Below are positions 22,001 to 30,345 of a DNA stretch of 64,000 nucleotides, in pieces. This DNA is from Juglans regia (lineage: Eukaryota; Streptophyta; Magnoliopsida; Fagales; Juglandaceae). A model generated the notes under the pieces. The model was not told the origin of the DNA, made no database searches, and saw nothing but the letters and a program-made list of their open reading frames with translations. The position numbers were made by a program, and so were the translations under genes. The DNA lies in NCBI RefSeq assembly GCF_001411555.2, contig NC_049907.1, positions 8,502,243 through 8,566,242 on the forward strand. Reading direction: 5' to 3'. Within the stretch, counting starts at the first letter, position 1; each line of letters starts with the position of its first letter.

Positions 22001-25000
22001 ACGATCCTTGTCGTGTCGCTTTGTCTGGCCCTACTGTTCCCTCCATAGCATAGGAAGGGGAAGCACTACCTTTTGTAACCTCGTTTGCATTTTCCAAAAA
22101 GAGGTTTGACTGTTTCTTCCAAAATATTCGAGACCCTAGAGGGTCCCCCGTCTTCAACTAAGGATGAACCCTGGACAAAAGTATCAACCCCATATGCATA
22201 TGTTGATTGAGGTCCTACAGCACCCTCAGGAGGCATAGTGACACCGGCATGGACAAAGATGCCAACGTCCAACGACCCCATCTGTGACGGCGTTGAAACG
22301 CCCTTTGCCGGCACACTTGTGGCCTTCAAACCCGAAGGATCTACCCCCCGGCCTCCCTCATCCATGCTCAACCCACCGCATAAACCCACGACTAAGTCCA
22401 GCCCCTTATCCACTTTAATCATCAGATCTCTCACATACTCCATAACTCCCTTCAATTGAGCTTTGACATCCCACAAGACCCCCTCCACCTCTCCCAATGT
22501 CACCTGAAGGCCTGTCTCCTACAAGTGTCTTACTCTTTCCTTCTACCGCTGAGCTGTTCTAGACCGGACTACCCACCAATGACCTCAACACTGCCACGTA
22601 CGAGGCACCTTTGACTGAGGATGGCCTTCCCACTGTTTTTCCAAACTCCCCAGTAACACTTCGAATGGACTGCAGAAAGCCTTTCCATCCAATGTCATTA
22701 GCGCCCTCCAAAAACACCAACAATCATTTCCTCCTTCCAATCCAGAATTCTGAGAGTTGCAGAAAGCTGCCCCTTGCATTAGCATGATGTTGAATGATAA
22801 AAACTCCATTACCCATCCTTAACTCTCTGAAGAAACCTTCATGATAGATAAGTTCTAAACAATCCTCAATCCCCTTATCCACCCACGAAGCTATCATCCC
22901 CTCTAGACACATGAACTTAGCTATCCTTTTGCTACATTCAAAAATACGAAAATTATTTCTTCCCTCTTTCGTAAAAACAAAAGTTTTTTATTCCACTTTC
23001 AAGCATCTCTTGCCTTCCAACTGAGATGAGTCCACATCGCGCGTCGTCATCGTCAAATCCCTCTGTGTCCACTGCTCCTTACTGCCCCAACTTCATCTTC
23101 TTAAAGTAAAACATTAGAGCTTCGTCCAGGTCTGTTTCTGCAAAAAAACACCCTGTCGCCGGAGAGGGGGTTAACGTCGGATGGCCCTCGATGGAGTCAC
23201 TGGGGCCCGTCGACCTTATCTATGCCGGCGGTGAGGGGTCACTTACCGTTCTAGAGTGGGAGAGGGTGGCGGCATTTATGTAGGGAGATAGAGACAGATC
23301 TGGTTTCAGCAACAGAGGCAGACGACGGAGAGATGGAGACAGAGATGGACGTTGAAGGCAGAGGCAGAGACGGCGAAAGACGGCACAAGACTACACAGAC
23401 GACGAAAATCGAGACAGAAGCTACGAAATCCGGTCGCTGAGGGAGGACCCACACCGACCGGCCCTTAGCGGCTGCACTGGGGCCCGTCAACCAAGTCTCT
23501 TGCAGTGGTGAGATCCCGCACGCCGGCTAGGGTGGGGGAGGGGTGGCGGCGGGTCTAGGTGTTTAGTGATTCAGTCCTTCTTCCCTTCTTCAGAAGTACC
23601 CACTAGGCTTCAAAGTTTTTTCAAATACACTCTTGGTAACTCCCACCATGTATGATCTTTCCATTTGCGAAAACCAATCCACGTCAGCAGCTTTATGTAA
23701 GGATGATGCGGACTTTATTCTCCATAGATGGACAAAAAATTGCCCACCTTTGGCTCCCAATATTAAAGAGGTCAAAGCTGCCCTTTTAGCAGTGTCTGAG
23801 GCAACTAAGTTGGATTTGGGAAAAAGTGATCATGGAAGGTGATTCTATAGTTTTGCTGGCAATCCAAAAAACAGGTCTTATCAACAATTGGAGAGTTTTC
23901 CCAGTAGCAATTGACATCCAATTGTTTTCAATCAGACTCGGATTGTGTGGCCAAAAGAATTCATAGAGGGGCTAATTTCTATGCACACAATCTAGCAAAA
24001 TGGGCAACCTCAACCAGTAGACGGTGGGAGGAATCCTCATATAAACATTGGGAAGGATCCTCGAAGTAAAAGAATTCCCACTGATTCTTCAGCTTTCATA
24101 ATACTAATATAGACCGTGGGAAGAAACGTCCCCCCATCACATTCATCATTTTTCTTAAAGAGGTCACAGCCCCCATCATTTTATATATATACCCTCACCT
24201 GTGACAGAGGAATGTGGTGGTAACATTCTAAGCACCTTGAAGGACAAGGCACAGTGTCTAAGCACATTGATCATAATCCATAGGATTATATTAAGAAAAA
24301 ATGAAAATAAAAGACAACAGTTCTATTTCGAAACTTACCGAAGGATTCCTACAGTTAATGAGCCGACAGTCTTCCAAGGGACCTTCCAACATCCAACTTT
24401 CCCAAACATCAAAGCTGTGACTAGCAAATACAAATTCCATTCTTCTATTAATCTGCCATATCAAAATTTAAACGTCTTCAACTACCATATAACAAGACTA
24501 TTCATGGTACAAATGCATTTAAATTGTCAGGAAGTCAGCTAGTTTGGCATATATTGTCAGAGCCCGTTGATAACTGAGGGCCTTTTTTCAAATATTATTT
24601 TTTTATTAGTAAATAAGAATTTTATTAAGAATAGATTAAGCCGCTTTTTTCAAATATTAAATTAGTAATGCATGAAAAATCAGACAATAACAAGCAACCC
24701 TTTTAGCCACTCCAATTTCAATTTCAAGACCACATACTCCACCTTGTACAATTTTGTAGTACCTGCAATAACTTTCCACCAGCAGCAAATGATCGCAAGC
24801 CAATCGTGTCCTGAAGAAGAGGCATCCACATGACATATCAGCCAACCAGGATTGCAGTTAATATGTCCAATTTAAGCTACCTATCATTAACTGAAAATAG
24901 GCAGGAATTTGGCCCAGTATAAAAGAAAAAAGTTCCAGTCAACAAACCTTGCTTCTGAAAACAATGAGGAACTGTGCTGCAGGATCCCTTTTGGTTACAT

Positions 25001-27879
25001 TTGACAAGGTATCTAGGAACCAACCACCACCTTTAACTCTTTGCCTAGAGACATGGAGTGCAGGGCGATCTGTAGCATATAAAGCTACAACATACCCATC
25101 TTTCAACAGTTCATCAGACTTTCCACCAAGCTTCTTTTTTGACTTTAGACGCTGGTCAGAAGTTGATTCTTGCATTGACTCCATGGGTGTTTTCCTACTT
25201 CTTGACTCTTCAGGGGAAGCAAATCGTGAACCAGAGCTTACTGCTTGATCTGTGCCACTCATAGCAGTATCATCTTCTCGAAGTGAGATACTTTCCTTTT
25301 CCAGAGCTGAGGGTTCATCCGGTTTTTGTTGTGATTTTTGATGTGTATGTCTCTTCTTGGCCTTCTTACCTGATCTGCTTCGCCTTACTTCAGATCTGGT
25401 AGTGGTGCTTTGAGACAAACTTGAAACCTGGGGCTGGCCAGGAGACTCTTTGGATTTGATAGTATCTTTTTTCTCAGAGCTTTCTGGACTTACAAGAGAA
25501 TTATCTGTCAATCGCTCACCAACTGAACCTTGCAGAACACTTTCTCTGTCTTGCTTATCAGATTGTTCATTTTCGTCAGCTATTTCGCTTTCCTCTTCCT
25601 CCTCATCAGAGATGGCATTCTTTGGAACAATCCCATCAAAGAAGAATGTGTGTAACATAGAAATAGCTTTCTCCCTTATCTCCATCCATACTTCTTCACT
25701 ATAGTCCGCACTTCGTGGAAGAATCAATACATTGGGCATCTCCTTTAACTGAAATGCAACATGATATGGTGTATTAGAGTAAACAGAGTTGCCATATTCC
25801 TAGTGGCTCTATTTAGAAAATCTGTCACATATGGCAATATTCTACAGCATGAGAAGATTAAAAAAATAATGCAACTTCTTACGCTGTACCAGACTTCCTC
25901 CACACAAAATTTGCAAACAGATAAAAAAATTGATTATTTAGAGATGCCAAAAGGACTATGGCAAAAACAATATAGAGTCCTCTAGTCTTTACTTCTTTCC
26001 TCAAACCCTCAGACATGTGCAGGAATATGAGTGTATCTGGCACAGAATGTGGAACCAGACATTATAGTCATTTCAGTCACCCGCAGCATGACAACTGGGA
26101 CACAATTTCTGTAGTTGGTCCATGTGGAAGAAGAAGTAAAGGGCTGAAGCTATTCTCAAGCATGCATGAGTCTGAAATTGCCTGTACGATTTCATAAATA
26201 TATACTAGTTACACACCCAGGCTTCCATCCATTGTGGCCCTTCCGCACCATCCAGAGCACATCCAGCTAAGGTGCCATCAATCAAAAGCTGCTTCACAGC
26301 ACAATCATCCATCAGCTGAGTGCTACCAGTATTGACAATAAAAGCCCCTGTGCATCGCAGAGAAAAATTGTTCATGTCAAAAGCTAAATAAAAAAGAAAG
26401 GTAAACCACAAACCAGTAAAAAAAGATCCACAAATTATGAAAATACATGTACCTGGCTTTATATTCTGCAAGCATTCTGCATTAATAATGTGAACTGTTT
26501 CATTACTTAGAGCACAGTGAAGTGAAATAAGGTCACTTGCGGCAAGTAAATCATTAAGAGTATCCATTCTCCGGGCTGCAGGAGGAAAAGTTATTGAAGT
26601 TCTGCTTACTTTTCCTTTTCCCTGAGCAGTAAATGTGGATAAAGTTATAAATCCAGTTTCATACATAATAAGTCGACATGGAAAATTTTCAAGAATGTTT
26701 CATACACAAAACGGTATAAACACAGCTTCATTTTAGTGAACACTTCCATAGAGCACAACCGGCAGTAGAGTAAAACACAAAACTGTTTCTTTTCCTTTCT
26801 ATTTTAATTCAAGCATTTATAAAAGACTACTGTTCTATACAATATGTAATTCTCAACATCTAAATTAGCACATTTTTGGCAACTACTACTTTCATCCAAA
26901 GTTCCAAAAAAAATCAAAGGCCATGAAATTTGGCAAGCTCAACAGGTTGTAACACTGAACATGTCAACTCGATCTGATTTGCACTTCATAATCATAAAAG
27001 AGGAAGCACATTTCAAGCTGCAAAAGCATCCATTTGAGCATAATGTACTCACTTTCCTACTGATTCATAGCCCATTGGCATCAAAACAAAGTATCTTTTT
27101 CTCCGAAACATCACAAACAAAAGCACATAACAGTTCGCATTCAAATGATAACATGAAATTCAAATTAGCCAAATTTACTCAAATCCAACTGCTTTCAAGC
27201 ACCAAATAAAAATGATACAGAAATTTTATAAGAACAGAACTGAGTGACAATTGTGAAAAATTACGGAGTAATATAATATTCGAACCTCGTGAATATCGAA
27301 ATAAAGCACGCTCATCTTGAAGGCTAGGCTCCTTGTAGCCAAAGACCTAGCCGACGCAGATCTACCTATGATCCCCAAAACCAACCCACGGCAGCGTCGC
27401 ATTCCACGGCAAAGCGGTTGCAGCGAACCGAGCCATCCAGAAGCAGAGAGCGCGTGGCGGGAGAGCAAGTGCGTCCTGCGCAGCAAGCCGAGGAAGAGCG
27501 CCATGACCGTGTCGGCGATCTCCTCGGCTCGCGACGCGTCGACGTGTACGAGTTGGAGCCCGAGGTCTGCGGCAAGCGCGGAGTCGACGGCGCGGTCGGC
27601 GGAACCGAGGCATAGGATAAGCTGGTAGGGGCGAAGCCGGCGCTGGGCGGCGCGTGGGAGGAAAGAAAGGGAGTGGAGGAGAACGGCAGCGGCAGAATCG
27701 ATCTTACCGTCGGCCAAACGGCTGAGAGGGACGTGCTCAACGGAGGCGACGCCAGCCAAGGAATCTTTCTCAAAAGCGCAATCTTCGATACAGTTAAGGG
27801 AGACAACGGAGGGGAGAGGTGGTGCAGGGCTATTACGGTGGGACATTGCCGTCGAGGACATGAGATTATTTGTGGTCAT
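9963..27879 (-). CDS. AN: ANGUSTIFOLIA (plant CtBP/BARS homologue), seven exons
   Basis: The spliced product is 643 aa (Arabidopsis AN is about 636). Exons on the minus strand are 27879-27286, 26621-26453, 26347-26217, 25748-24948, 24810-24763, 24452-24339 and 10037-9963. All junctions are GT-AG and the reading frame is kept throughout, with exon lengths 594, 169, 131, 801, 48, 114 and 75 (total 1932). AN is a plant C-terminal-binding protein that controls polar cell expansion, cortical microtubules and trichome branching. Residues about 25-350 form the D-isomer 2-hydroxyacid dehydrogenase-like region with a nucleotide-binding loop GIIGRSASARSLA (169-181). An acidic linker precedes a basic NLS-like RRSRSGKKAKKRH (about 420-432). 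A conserved C-terminal domain ends ITRWLD. The start is the upstream ATG; in-frame Met codons at 7 and 12 are alternatives. The last intron is about 14.3 kb and full of retrotransposons. Confidence 0.95.
10155..10560 (-). mobile_element. LINE 3' fragment in AN intron 6
   Basis: The T-rich left end (10155 onward, followed by aataaaattttattg) is the reverse of a LINE tail. The minus strand encodes LKLVCADERQSIWSCWVRSY followed by FPGDCSWMWREKLKLRSLAR; the equivalent in many plant LINEs lies between RT and zf-RVT. The rest of the 3' coding part is deleted. The right boundary is approximate. Confidence 0.65.
10561..10870. other. Unassigned intronic DNA
   Basis: No coding sequence or repeat end is clear. 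A segment around 10570-10640 resembles degenerate repetitive DNA (cggttgaggtactgg). Confidence 0.3.
10880..11049. mobile_element. MITE with 9-bp target duplication (family E)
   Basis: A perfect 9-bp duplication TAAATAAAA (10871-10879 and 11050-11058) flanks a 170-bp element. The ends GAGAAATGATTTAACCACAA and, reverse-complemented, GAGAAGTGCTACAGACACAA form an imperfect inverted repeat. A 9-bp duplication points to a Mutator-like source. No ORF. Confidence 0.75.
11050..11460. other. Unassigned intronic DNA with leader-like repeats
   Basis: Two diverged copies of a block containing tatatatattttcttccca and the words gcactctcaca/ctagat occur at about 11140-11190 and 11220-11275. A lone ATGG|gtaatt lies at about 11303. 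It resembles a promoter/leader fragment, but no gene follows it. Confidence 0.3.
11461..11943 (-). mobile_element. Minus-strand LINE, reverse-transcriptase part (left half of a split copy)
   Basis: On the minus strand, 11667-11461 encodes GATFKANTVWDGVLEKVERR and then LYLSKGGKITLVKSTLSNLP, the well-known block just after the RT core of plant LINEs. From 11943 to 11668 the reading RALWLKEGDKYT belongs before the RT core. The core itself (about 400 residues) is missing between them, so this LINE carries an internal deletion. Its upstream part, on the far side of the LTR array, is at 18856-19640. Confidence 0.75.
12065..12378 (+). mobile_element. Internal region of LTR element, copy 1 (truncated)
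   Basis: It begins at a primer-binding site (TGATATCAGAGC, 12066-12077) and encodes a short acidic peptide, MSFTFDAHESADDVIVDWSK, then YLEEEEPIYNEYLPIFD. It stops matching the complete copy near 12378, where LTR sequence begins (ttccatcaagtg). It is therefore joined out of order, part-way into an LTR. Confidence 0.65.
13112..13298 (-). repeat. Inverted LTR 3' segment
   Basis: This stretch (beginning tgcaggccatgagcaatgac) is the reverse complement of the LTR 3' part found elsewhere as gcctgca preceded by cacatattcttgcaagtc. It lies between two plus-oriented LTRs, so it marks an inversion or template switch. Confidence 0.7.
13299..14188 (+). repeat. LTR copy interrupted by a SINE
   Basis: It starts TGATGCAATTGCACAATC and ends GGCCTGCATCA. 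Removing the SINE and one copy of its duplication (13702-13958) restores an uninterrupted LTR of about 630 bp, close to the 640-bp LTR at 18216-18855. Confidence 0.75.
13702..13950 (+). mobile_element. tRNA-derived SINE with 8-bp target duplication
   Basis: It has an A-box-like TGGCTAAAGTGGTAAAGG near the left end and a B-box-like GGTTCATATCCC about 50 bp later, the arrangement of an internal RNA polymerase III promoter. It ends in an A-rich tail (aaaaaaagaaaaaagaaaaa). The 8-mer TGTTTGGC flanks it (13694-13701 and 13951-13958). The empty site, tgtttggcttggttg, occurs in sister LTRs, for example near 12387. At 249 bp it is a plausible full-length SINE. Confidence 0.85.
14241..14688. repeat. 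Tandem duplication, 2 x about 223 bp, spanning LTR and MITE
   Basis: Copy 1 is 14241-14463 and copy 2 is 14464-14688. Both begin gacatggcatgatgacgtgg and end gccaatggtccaaaactt. They differ by very few bases and by an expanded A-run in copy 2. Each contains about 123 bp of LTR followed by about 100 bp of the MITE left end, so the duplication is younger than the MITE insertion. Confidence 0.85.
14587..15065. mobile_element. Tourist-like (PIF/Harbinger) MITE with TTA duplication
   Basis: The ends GAGCATTGGCAATGG and, reverse-complemented, GAGCATTGGCAATGG are perfect 15-bp inverted repeats. TTA flanks both sides (14584-14586 and 15066-15068). The empty site GTGTTAGGTATAGG exists in sister LTRs at about 13472 and 18374, so the insertion point is directly confirmed. 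The first 100 bp of the MITE also occur at 14364-14463 as part of a tandem duplication. Confidence 0.85.
15583..16502 (-). mobile_element. Inverted copy of the LTR element (LTR, internal region, LTR end)
   Basis: In minus orientation: an LTR start at 16049 (TGATGCAATTGTACAATC read on the minus strand), preceded by an internal region 16425-16050 with primer-binding site TGGTAATAGAGC (16422-16411), preceded by an LTR end (TGCATCA at 16432-16426). It is flanked on both sides by plus-oriented LTR sequence. The internal part encodes the same acidic peptide family, with breaks. Confidence 0.75.
16504..18855 (+). mobile_element. Compact non-autonomous LTR retrotransposon (best-preserved copy)
   Basis: The 5' LTR (16504-17804, first bases missing, LINE inside), a 411-bp internal region (17805-18215) and a complete 640-bp 3' LTR (18216-18855, TGATGCAA to CTGCATCA) are in order. 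The primer-binding site is 17808-17819. An A/G-rich tract (gaaaaaaatgaga) just before the 3' LTR is the candidate polypurine tract. The internal region could encode only an acidic fragment (SADDVLVDWSKLPIY, YLEEEEPIYNDHLPIFD), with stops after it, and no gag, protease, RT or integrase. Mobilisation would need enzymes from another element. Larger than typical TRIMs. Confidence 0.8.
16821..17408 (-). mobile_element. 5'-truncated LINE insertion in the 5' LTR
   Basis: The minus strand encodes zf-RVT-like sequence (LRKCRL, CCMCKRDGESIDHLFLHCEV) and the usual LINE 3' end reading CWCIWWERNHRSFKN. It is flanked by the 14-bp near-perfect duplication TGTTTTTCATTTAT (16807-16820) and TGTTTTTTATTTAT (17409-17422). 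The 3' tail is A-rich rather than pure poly(A). The empty site (ctgtttttcatttattgtagg) exists in the sister LTR at about 18506. Confidence 0.85.
18856..19640 (-). mobile_element. Minus-strand LINE, endonuclease and RT N-terminal part (right half of the split copy)
   Basis: The minus strand reads CIGEFLVACHFRNVDDGFEW, then AFVGIYGP (endonuclease), SRLDRFLVSRSWESHFPE, then a region like MWLLADGFKDMVKQRWTSY and PSFILADKLKVLKKDFKEWN that precedes RT. It continues, across the LTR array, into 11943-11461. Frameshifts break it. It is the oldest host layer of the AN intron nest that I can identify. Confidence 0.75.
19703..19896 (-). mobile_element. 5'-truncated LINE 3' end
   Basis: The T-run at 19703-19710 is the reversed poly(A) tail. 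The 11-mer ATTCAAGTGAG lies at 19682-19692 and 19897-19907; the left copy is separated from the tail by gataaagagac, itself a local repeat. The sequence matches the 3' end of the LINE at 21322-23625 (gggttggg, tatacaagaaaa, aaaatacacca words), so both belong to one family. Confidence 0.7.
19955..20254 (-). mobile_element. 5'-truncated LINE 3' end with 20-bp target duplication
   Basis: The 20-mer TCAATCACAGTTYGGAAATG occurs at 19935-19954 and 20255-20274 with one T/C difference. Between them lies a 300-bp LINE 3' end in minus orientation, including ataacattttattga near the tail. Confidence 0.85.
20554..20566 (-). mobile_element. Tail-only LINE insertion scar (13 bp)
   Basis: Two 17-bp copies of AGTATACRGGGTCACAC (20537-20553 and 20567-20583, one mismatch) flank only tttttttttggta. 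Read on the minus strand this is TACC followed by nine A, the form of a LINE 3' end. The simplest reading is target-primed insertion that copied almost nothing beyond the poly(A) tail. Confidence 0.65.
20697..20711 (+). repeat. 15-base G homopolymer followed by GGG repeats
   Basis: A run of 15 G is followed by tagggttgggcaaaggttggg, so at least four G-tracts of three or more lie within 40 bp. The strand could form a G-quadruplex. Long G runs are rare in plant DNA and prone to sequencing error. Confidence 0.7.
20712..21321 (+). mobile_element. Plus-strand LINE remnant, part 1 (post-RT / zf-RVT region)
   Basis: The plus strand reads RALVSKLGWLLASSHKYAWI, then VLKYKYHKNTTF and RGPWIWKGML, the block that joins RT to zf-RVT in plant LINEs. 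A degenerate continuation (KQILLWKVVWHTVPTKACQH) corresponds to zf-RVT. It is interrupted at 21322 by a minus-strand LINE and resumes at 23641. Confidence 0.65.
21322..23625 (-). mobile_element. LINE that retains ORF1 but has lost ORF2, with 15-bp target duplication
   Basis: TACACTTTTGGTAAC (21307-21321) and TACACTCTTGGTAAC (23626-23640) flank a 2304-bp minus-strand element. From its 5' end it has a GC-rich leader (about 23600-23060), a decayed ORF1 (about 23030-21554) and then directly the 3' UTR and poly(A) (T-run from 21324). Endonuclease, RT and RNase H are absent. The flanks join into one LINE remnant whose RNase H domain resumes right after the second duplication, which confirms the boundaries. 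Confidence 0.85.
21554..23030 (-). pseudogene. LINE ORF1 (DUF4283-type) remnant
   Basis: The minus strand encodes CSKRIAKFMCLEGMIASWVD and IYHEGFFRELRMGNGVFI, then a Gly/Pro/Ser-rich middle, and ends with QILGLSYGEQGEYEDQFKAL and LLCLINYNAKGDSSSRGKNK, the usual C-terminal block of plant LINE ORF1. Frame changes occur at several places (about 22150, 21850 and 22580). It looks like a candidate gene at first sight because several open stretches exceed 100 codons. Confidence 0.75.
23641..24080 (+). mobile_element. Plus-strand LINE remnant, part 2 (RNase H domain)
   Basis: The plus strand reads DADFILHRWTKNCPPLAPN, KEVKAALLAVSEA, then after a one-base shift VIMEGDSIVLLAIQKTGLIN and RGANFYAHNLAKWATSTS, the order of a LINE RNase H domain (EGDS, HNLAKWA). 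It follows directly on 20712-21321 when the intervening LINE is removed. No poly(A) tail was seen before AN exon 6. Confidence 0.75.
24339..24452 (-). CDS. AN: AN exon 6
   Basis: Thirty-eight codons starting INRRMEFVFASHSFDVWESW and ending DCRLINCRNPS, with acceptor atggcag and a strong donor TCG|gtaagt. This is the donor of the 14.3-kb terminal intron. Without splicing, translation would add 15 mostly hydrophobic residues (starting VSFEIELL) and stop at a TAA 46 bp into the intron. Confidence 0.93.
24763..24810 (-). CDS. AN: AN exon 5 (48 bp)
   Basis: A 16-codon micro-exon encoding DTIGLRSFAAGGKLLQ, with acceptor cttcag and donor CAG|gtacta. It is identical to the Arabidopsis AN segment, as I recall it, except for one residue (V to I). 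Confidence 0.93.
24948..25748 (-). CDS. AN: AN exon 4
   Basis: The longest exon, residues 299-565. It encodes MPNVLILPRSADYSEEVWME, then an acidic Glu/Ser-rich linker (DEEEEESEIADE), the basic NLS-like RRSRSGKKAKKRH, a Ser/Arg-rich stretch, and the C-terminal domain start with ELLKDGYVVALYA and GGGWFLDTLSNVTKRDPAA. The donor is AAG|gtttgt. Confidence 0.95.
26217..26347 (-). CDS. AN: AN exon 3
   Basis: The acceptor is gcacag before GGGCTTTTATTG. It encodes AFIVNTGSTQLMDDCAVKQ, then LLIDGTLAGCALDGAEGPQ, ending WMEAW. I chose the donor TGG|gtgtgt because it keeps the frame into exon 4 (EAW-LKEMPN). Two overlapping GT dinucleotides just downstream (gtgtgtaac) would shift the frame or add a stop. 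Most AN proteins have V where this model gives L at the junction. Confidence 0.85.
26453..26621 (-). CDS. AN: AN exon 2
   Basis: The acceptor is gctcag before GGAAAAGG. It encodes GKGKVSRTSITFPPAARRM, then the DTLNDLLAASDLISLHC block conserved in AN proteins, and NIKPG across the junction. The donor is CCAG|gtacat, leaving phase 1. Confidence 0.95.
27286..27879 (-). CDS. AN: AN exon 1
   Basis: This GC-rich exon encodes residues 1-198, from MTTNNLMSSTAMSHRN to VLYFDIHE, and ends at a GAG|gttcga donor. It carries SLNCIEDCAFEKDSLAGV near the start and the nucleotide-binding loop GIIGRSASARSLA. The GC-rich, codon-biased composition differs sharply from the AT-rich introns. ORFs on the opposite strand here are shadows. 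Confidence 0.95.
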
Positions 27880-28140
27880 GATTCACCTCGTCTAGGACCA
27901 AGACAAGGTAGAATGTTGTTATTGCCGTTGCTATCTGAGACTGAGAGTGTGGTAGTTAGGGTTTTATGTCTGAAAATGCAATTTGTTGGGGGGGCATTTC
28001 TGTGAGATAGTTGGGGCTTAGCTGAGGAGTCGTTTTAGGGTTGCTCCAGTGCTCTTGGATACTTTCAAGTGTTCTCTCTGGCGCTCAGAACCGAACCCAG
28101 CTCTCTCTCTCTCTCTCTCTCTGTAAAGGTGTCCTTTGGA
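27880..28140 (-). promoter_or_regulatory. AN 5' UTR/promoter region with CT/GA microsatellite
   Basis: Upstream of the AN start, a (CT)n run lies at about 28101-28122 (GA-rich on the AN sense strand). GA-rich tracts are common in plant 5' leaders and core promoters. No clear TATA box was seen. Beyond about 28140 the sequence turns AT-rich. Confidence 0.4.
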
Positions 28141-29560
28141 TATTTCTGAATTCCAACAATGTTCGGGGACCGGTCAAGACTCAATACCCAAAAAAGAAAA
28201 AATAATAGCCTTACAACCGAATTACAGTTCATTTATAATTTTTAATAATATAATACTTTTTAAATATTTAACAAAATGAACTTCAAACTAAAATTTTAAA
28301 AAATATATTATTTTATTAAACAAATCGTTTATCAGTCGTTTCAACTTTCGTTGGTCTATCATTTTTAAAAATAAAAATAATAAATATACAATTTAATTTT
28401 TTATATAATTATATTTTAAATAAAAAATATTTTTATAAAATAACTTATGAAAATAACACCACTTTAAATAAATATCCTTAAAACATAATTATAAAAAAGA
28501 TTATATGTAGAATATCCCTAATAAAAGAAAATATATTATTGTTTATTAAGAATGTAAATTTATTTTTATAAAGTATATTTGATATCTCATATTAAAATAT
28601 ATTAATTTTATATTTTTTAAATATTTATATCACGTGTCATTTCCTGATTGGTGCTGACATGTCCTATCAGTATTTATATCGACAGAAAGATTAATTTAAA
28701 AGTTGAATATAAGTATTATTTTAAAGCTTTTTAAACCATAAGTATTACTTTTGAAAAGATCAAAACCACATGTACCGTAGGATAATTTTCATTTTCCCTA
28801 TTGATTGATAAAATGTATTTTAAATATTTTTATATTTAAGTGGTAGAATAATGATACAAGTACATCATTTTTATAATTTTTTATATAAATATATTTTAAA
28901 ATAAAAATATTTATAAATTATTTCACAAAACATATCTATCAATTTCTATTTTTTAATGGTTTTTTACACTAGAGAGATAGAATGCTTTACTTGCTTTTTC
29001 ATGATGAGACTTTGATAGCAATTCAATTCTCAGCTGAGAGTCTATCCACGAAGTGCAAATTTCACGGGCTGTCGAATCAATAAGCATTGGTCAAGAGATG
29101 CTTACGGTAATGACAAACAACTAGTCCTCTGCTTTGGTTTCTCCATCTCTTCAAAACTTTTCGAAACAGTCTTAAAAAACAAATCAAACATATTCAAATT
29201 TTAAAAAATGTTTTATATTCCAACTTTTGCATCCATACCTCAAAATTATGTGAGTAATAGTAAAATTATTTAAATTAAAATATTTTATTAAATTTTAAAA
29301 AAGATAAAAAAATAAATTAAATAAAAATATCATAAAATTAAAAAATTAAATGAAAAATTAAAAAATTAAAAAATTGTTATGTTTGCATAAGGTTTGAAAA
29401 ACGAATTCTGAGAAGTTTTGAGAATTTCTCATTTCATCTCATCAAACGTATATTCAAATATTTCTAAAAATTTTCAAGCCAAACAAGCATGTATTCGTTA
29501 TCACATTAATGCCGAAGCATGACATCAAAAAGTGGGTTCCCAAGAGGATTTCAAAGAAAA
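28141..29560. other. AT-rich intergenic DNA between AN and the At1g01500-like gene
   Basis: No coding sequence is seen. A diverged family-D MITE may lie at about 29170-29475, ending near CTCATTTCATCTCATCAAAC. Confidence 0.4.
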
Positions 29561-30345
29561 ATAAAAAATGTACCTCCTCTCAAGTCAAGGGAGTATACAA
29601 TTTACATAACCATGTTTCCAGGTTCTGAACCCACAAGATACAAGGAAATGGGATCCCTGTCAATGCTTCCAAGCCGGCAAGGATGCATTTAATCACACCA
29701 CAGTAAACGGATTGTTAAAAAGTATATAAACAATACCTATTTCAAACACAAAATGCTGATTACAACTAATGAATTGAATAGAATAATGAGAACCTTCCAA
29801 AACTTAATACAAAAATAAAATGACACTTTTCACAGAGAAACATCAAACCACTTGAAACTTCTATATGGGGTGGACATGGACATATATCTTCACAGAAGCG
29901 AAGTCACACTTCAAGAAGCTTAGGCTGGCTGGCTGAGCAAGTCTTCTTTTAGTTCGGCTCAAAACTGTAGCATGCTGGCATCTCCGAAGGGTGTATTGGA
30001 CCAAAGATCGAAAACCAAAATTGAACTGCGCACACCTCAATCCTTGAAATGCATGGCAAAATACATTATTACCCAGTGATTGGGTCTAGGATGAGAGACT
30101 TCACAAGCGTCTCAAAGTGCCCCCCACGTAATCAGAAAAATTACCCATCCAAAGGCCTATACAGCATCCACCTCACCTACAAAAAGCTCGTGCCTAACAG
30201 GCAAGCTAACTGCTAAATAACATCTCTTGCTTCCTCTTCCTGAATCTTGAAATCCTTTATGACTTCCATTAAAATCCCAAAAGGCTTCCTCCCTCCACAT
30301 CTTTTAAAACCAGGATAACAATATTTTCGTTTTAAATGATCCAGT
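29561..30345 (-). other. Probable 3' UTR and downstream region of the At1g01500-like gene
   Basis: The sequence has more even base composition than the flanks and no competing ORF. It lies directly after the TGA stop of the minus-strand gene. The exact polyadenylation site is not identified. Confidence 0.4.

Noticed and set aside
21777..22503. Open stretches of 126 and 145 codons that look like a host gene
   Set aside because: They belong to LINE ORF1 (DUF4283 type) between target-site duplications.
27317..27628. Plus-strand GC-rich ORFs opposite AN exon 1
   Set aside because: Antisense shadows of a strongly biased coding exon; no similarity and no start context.
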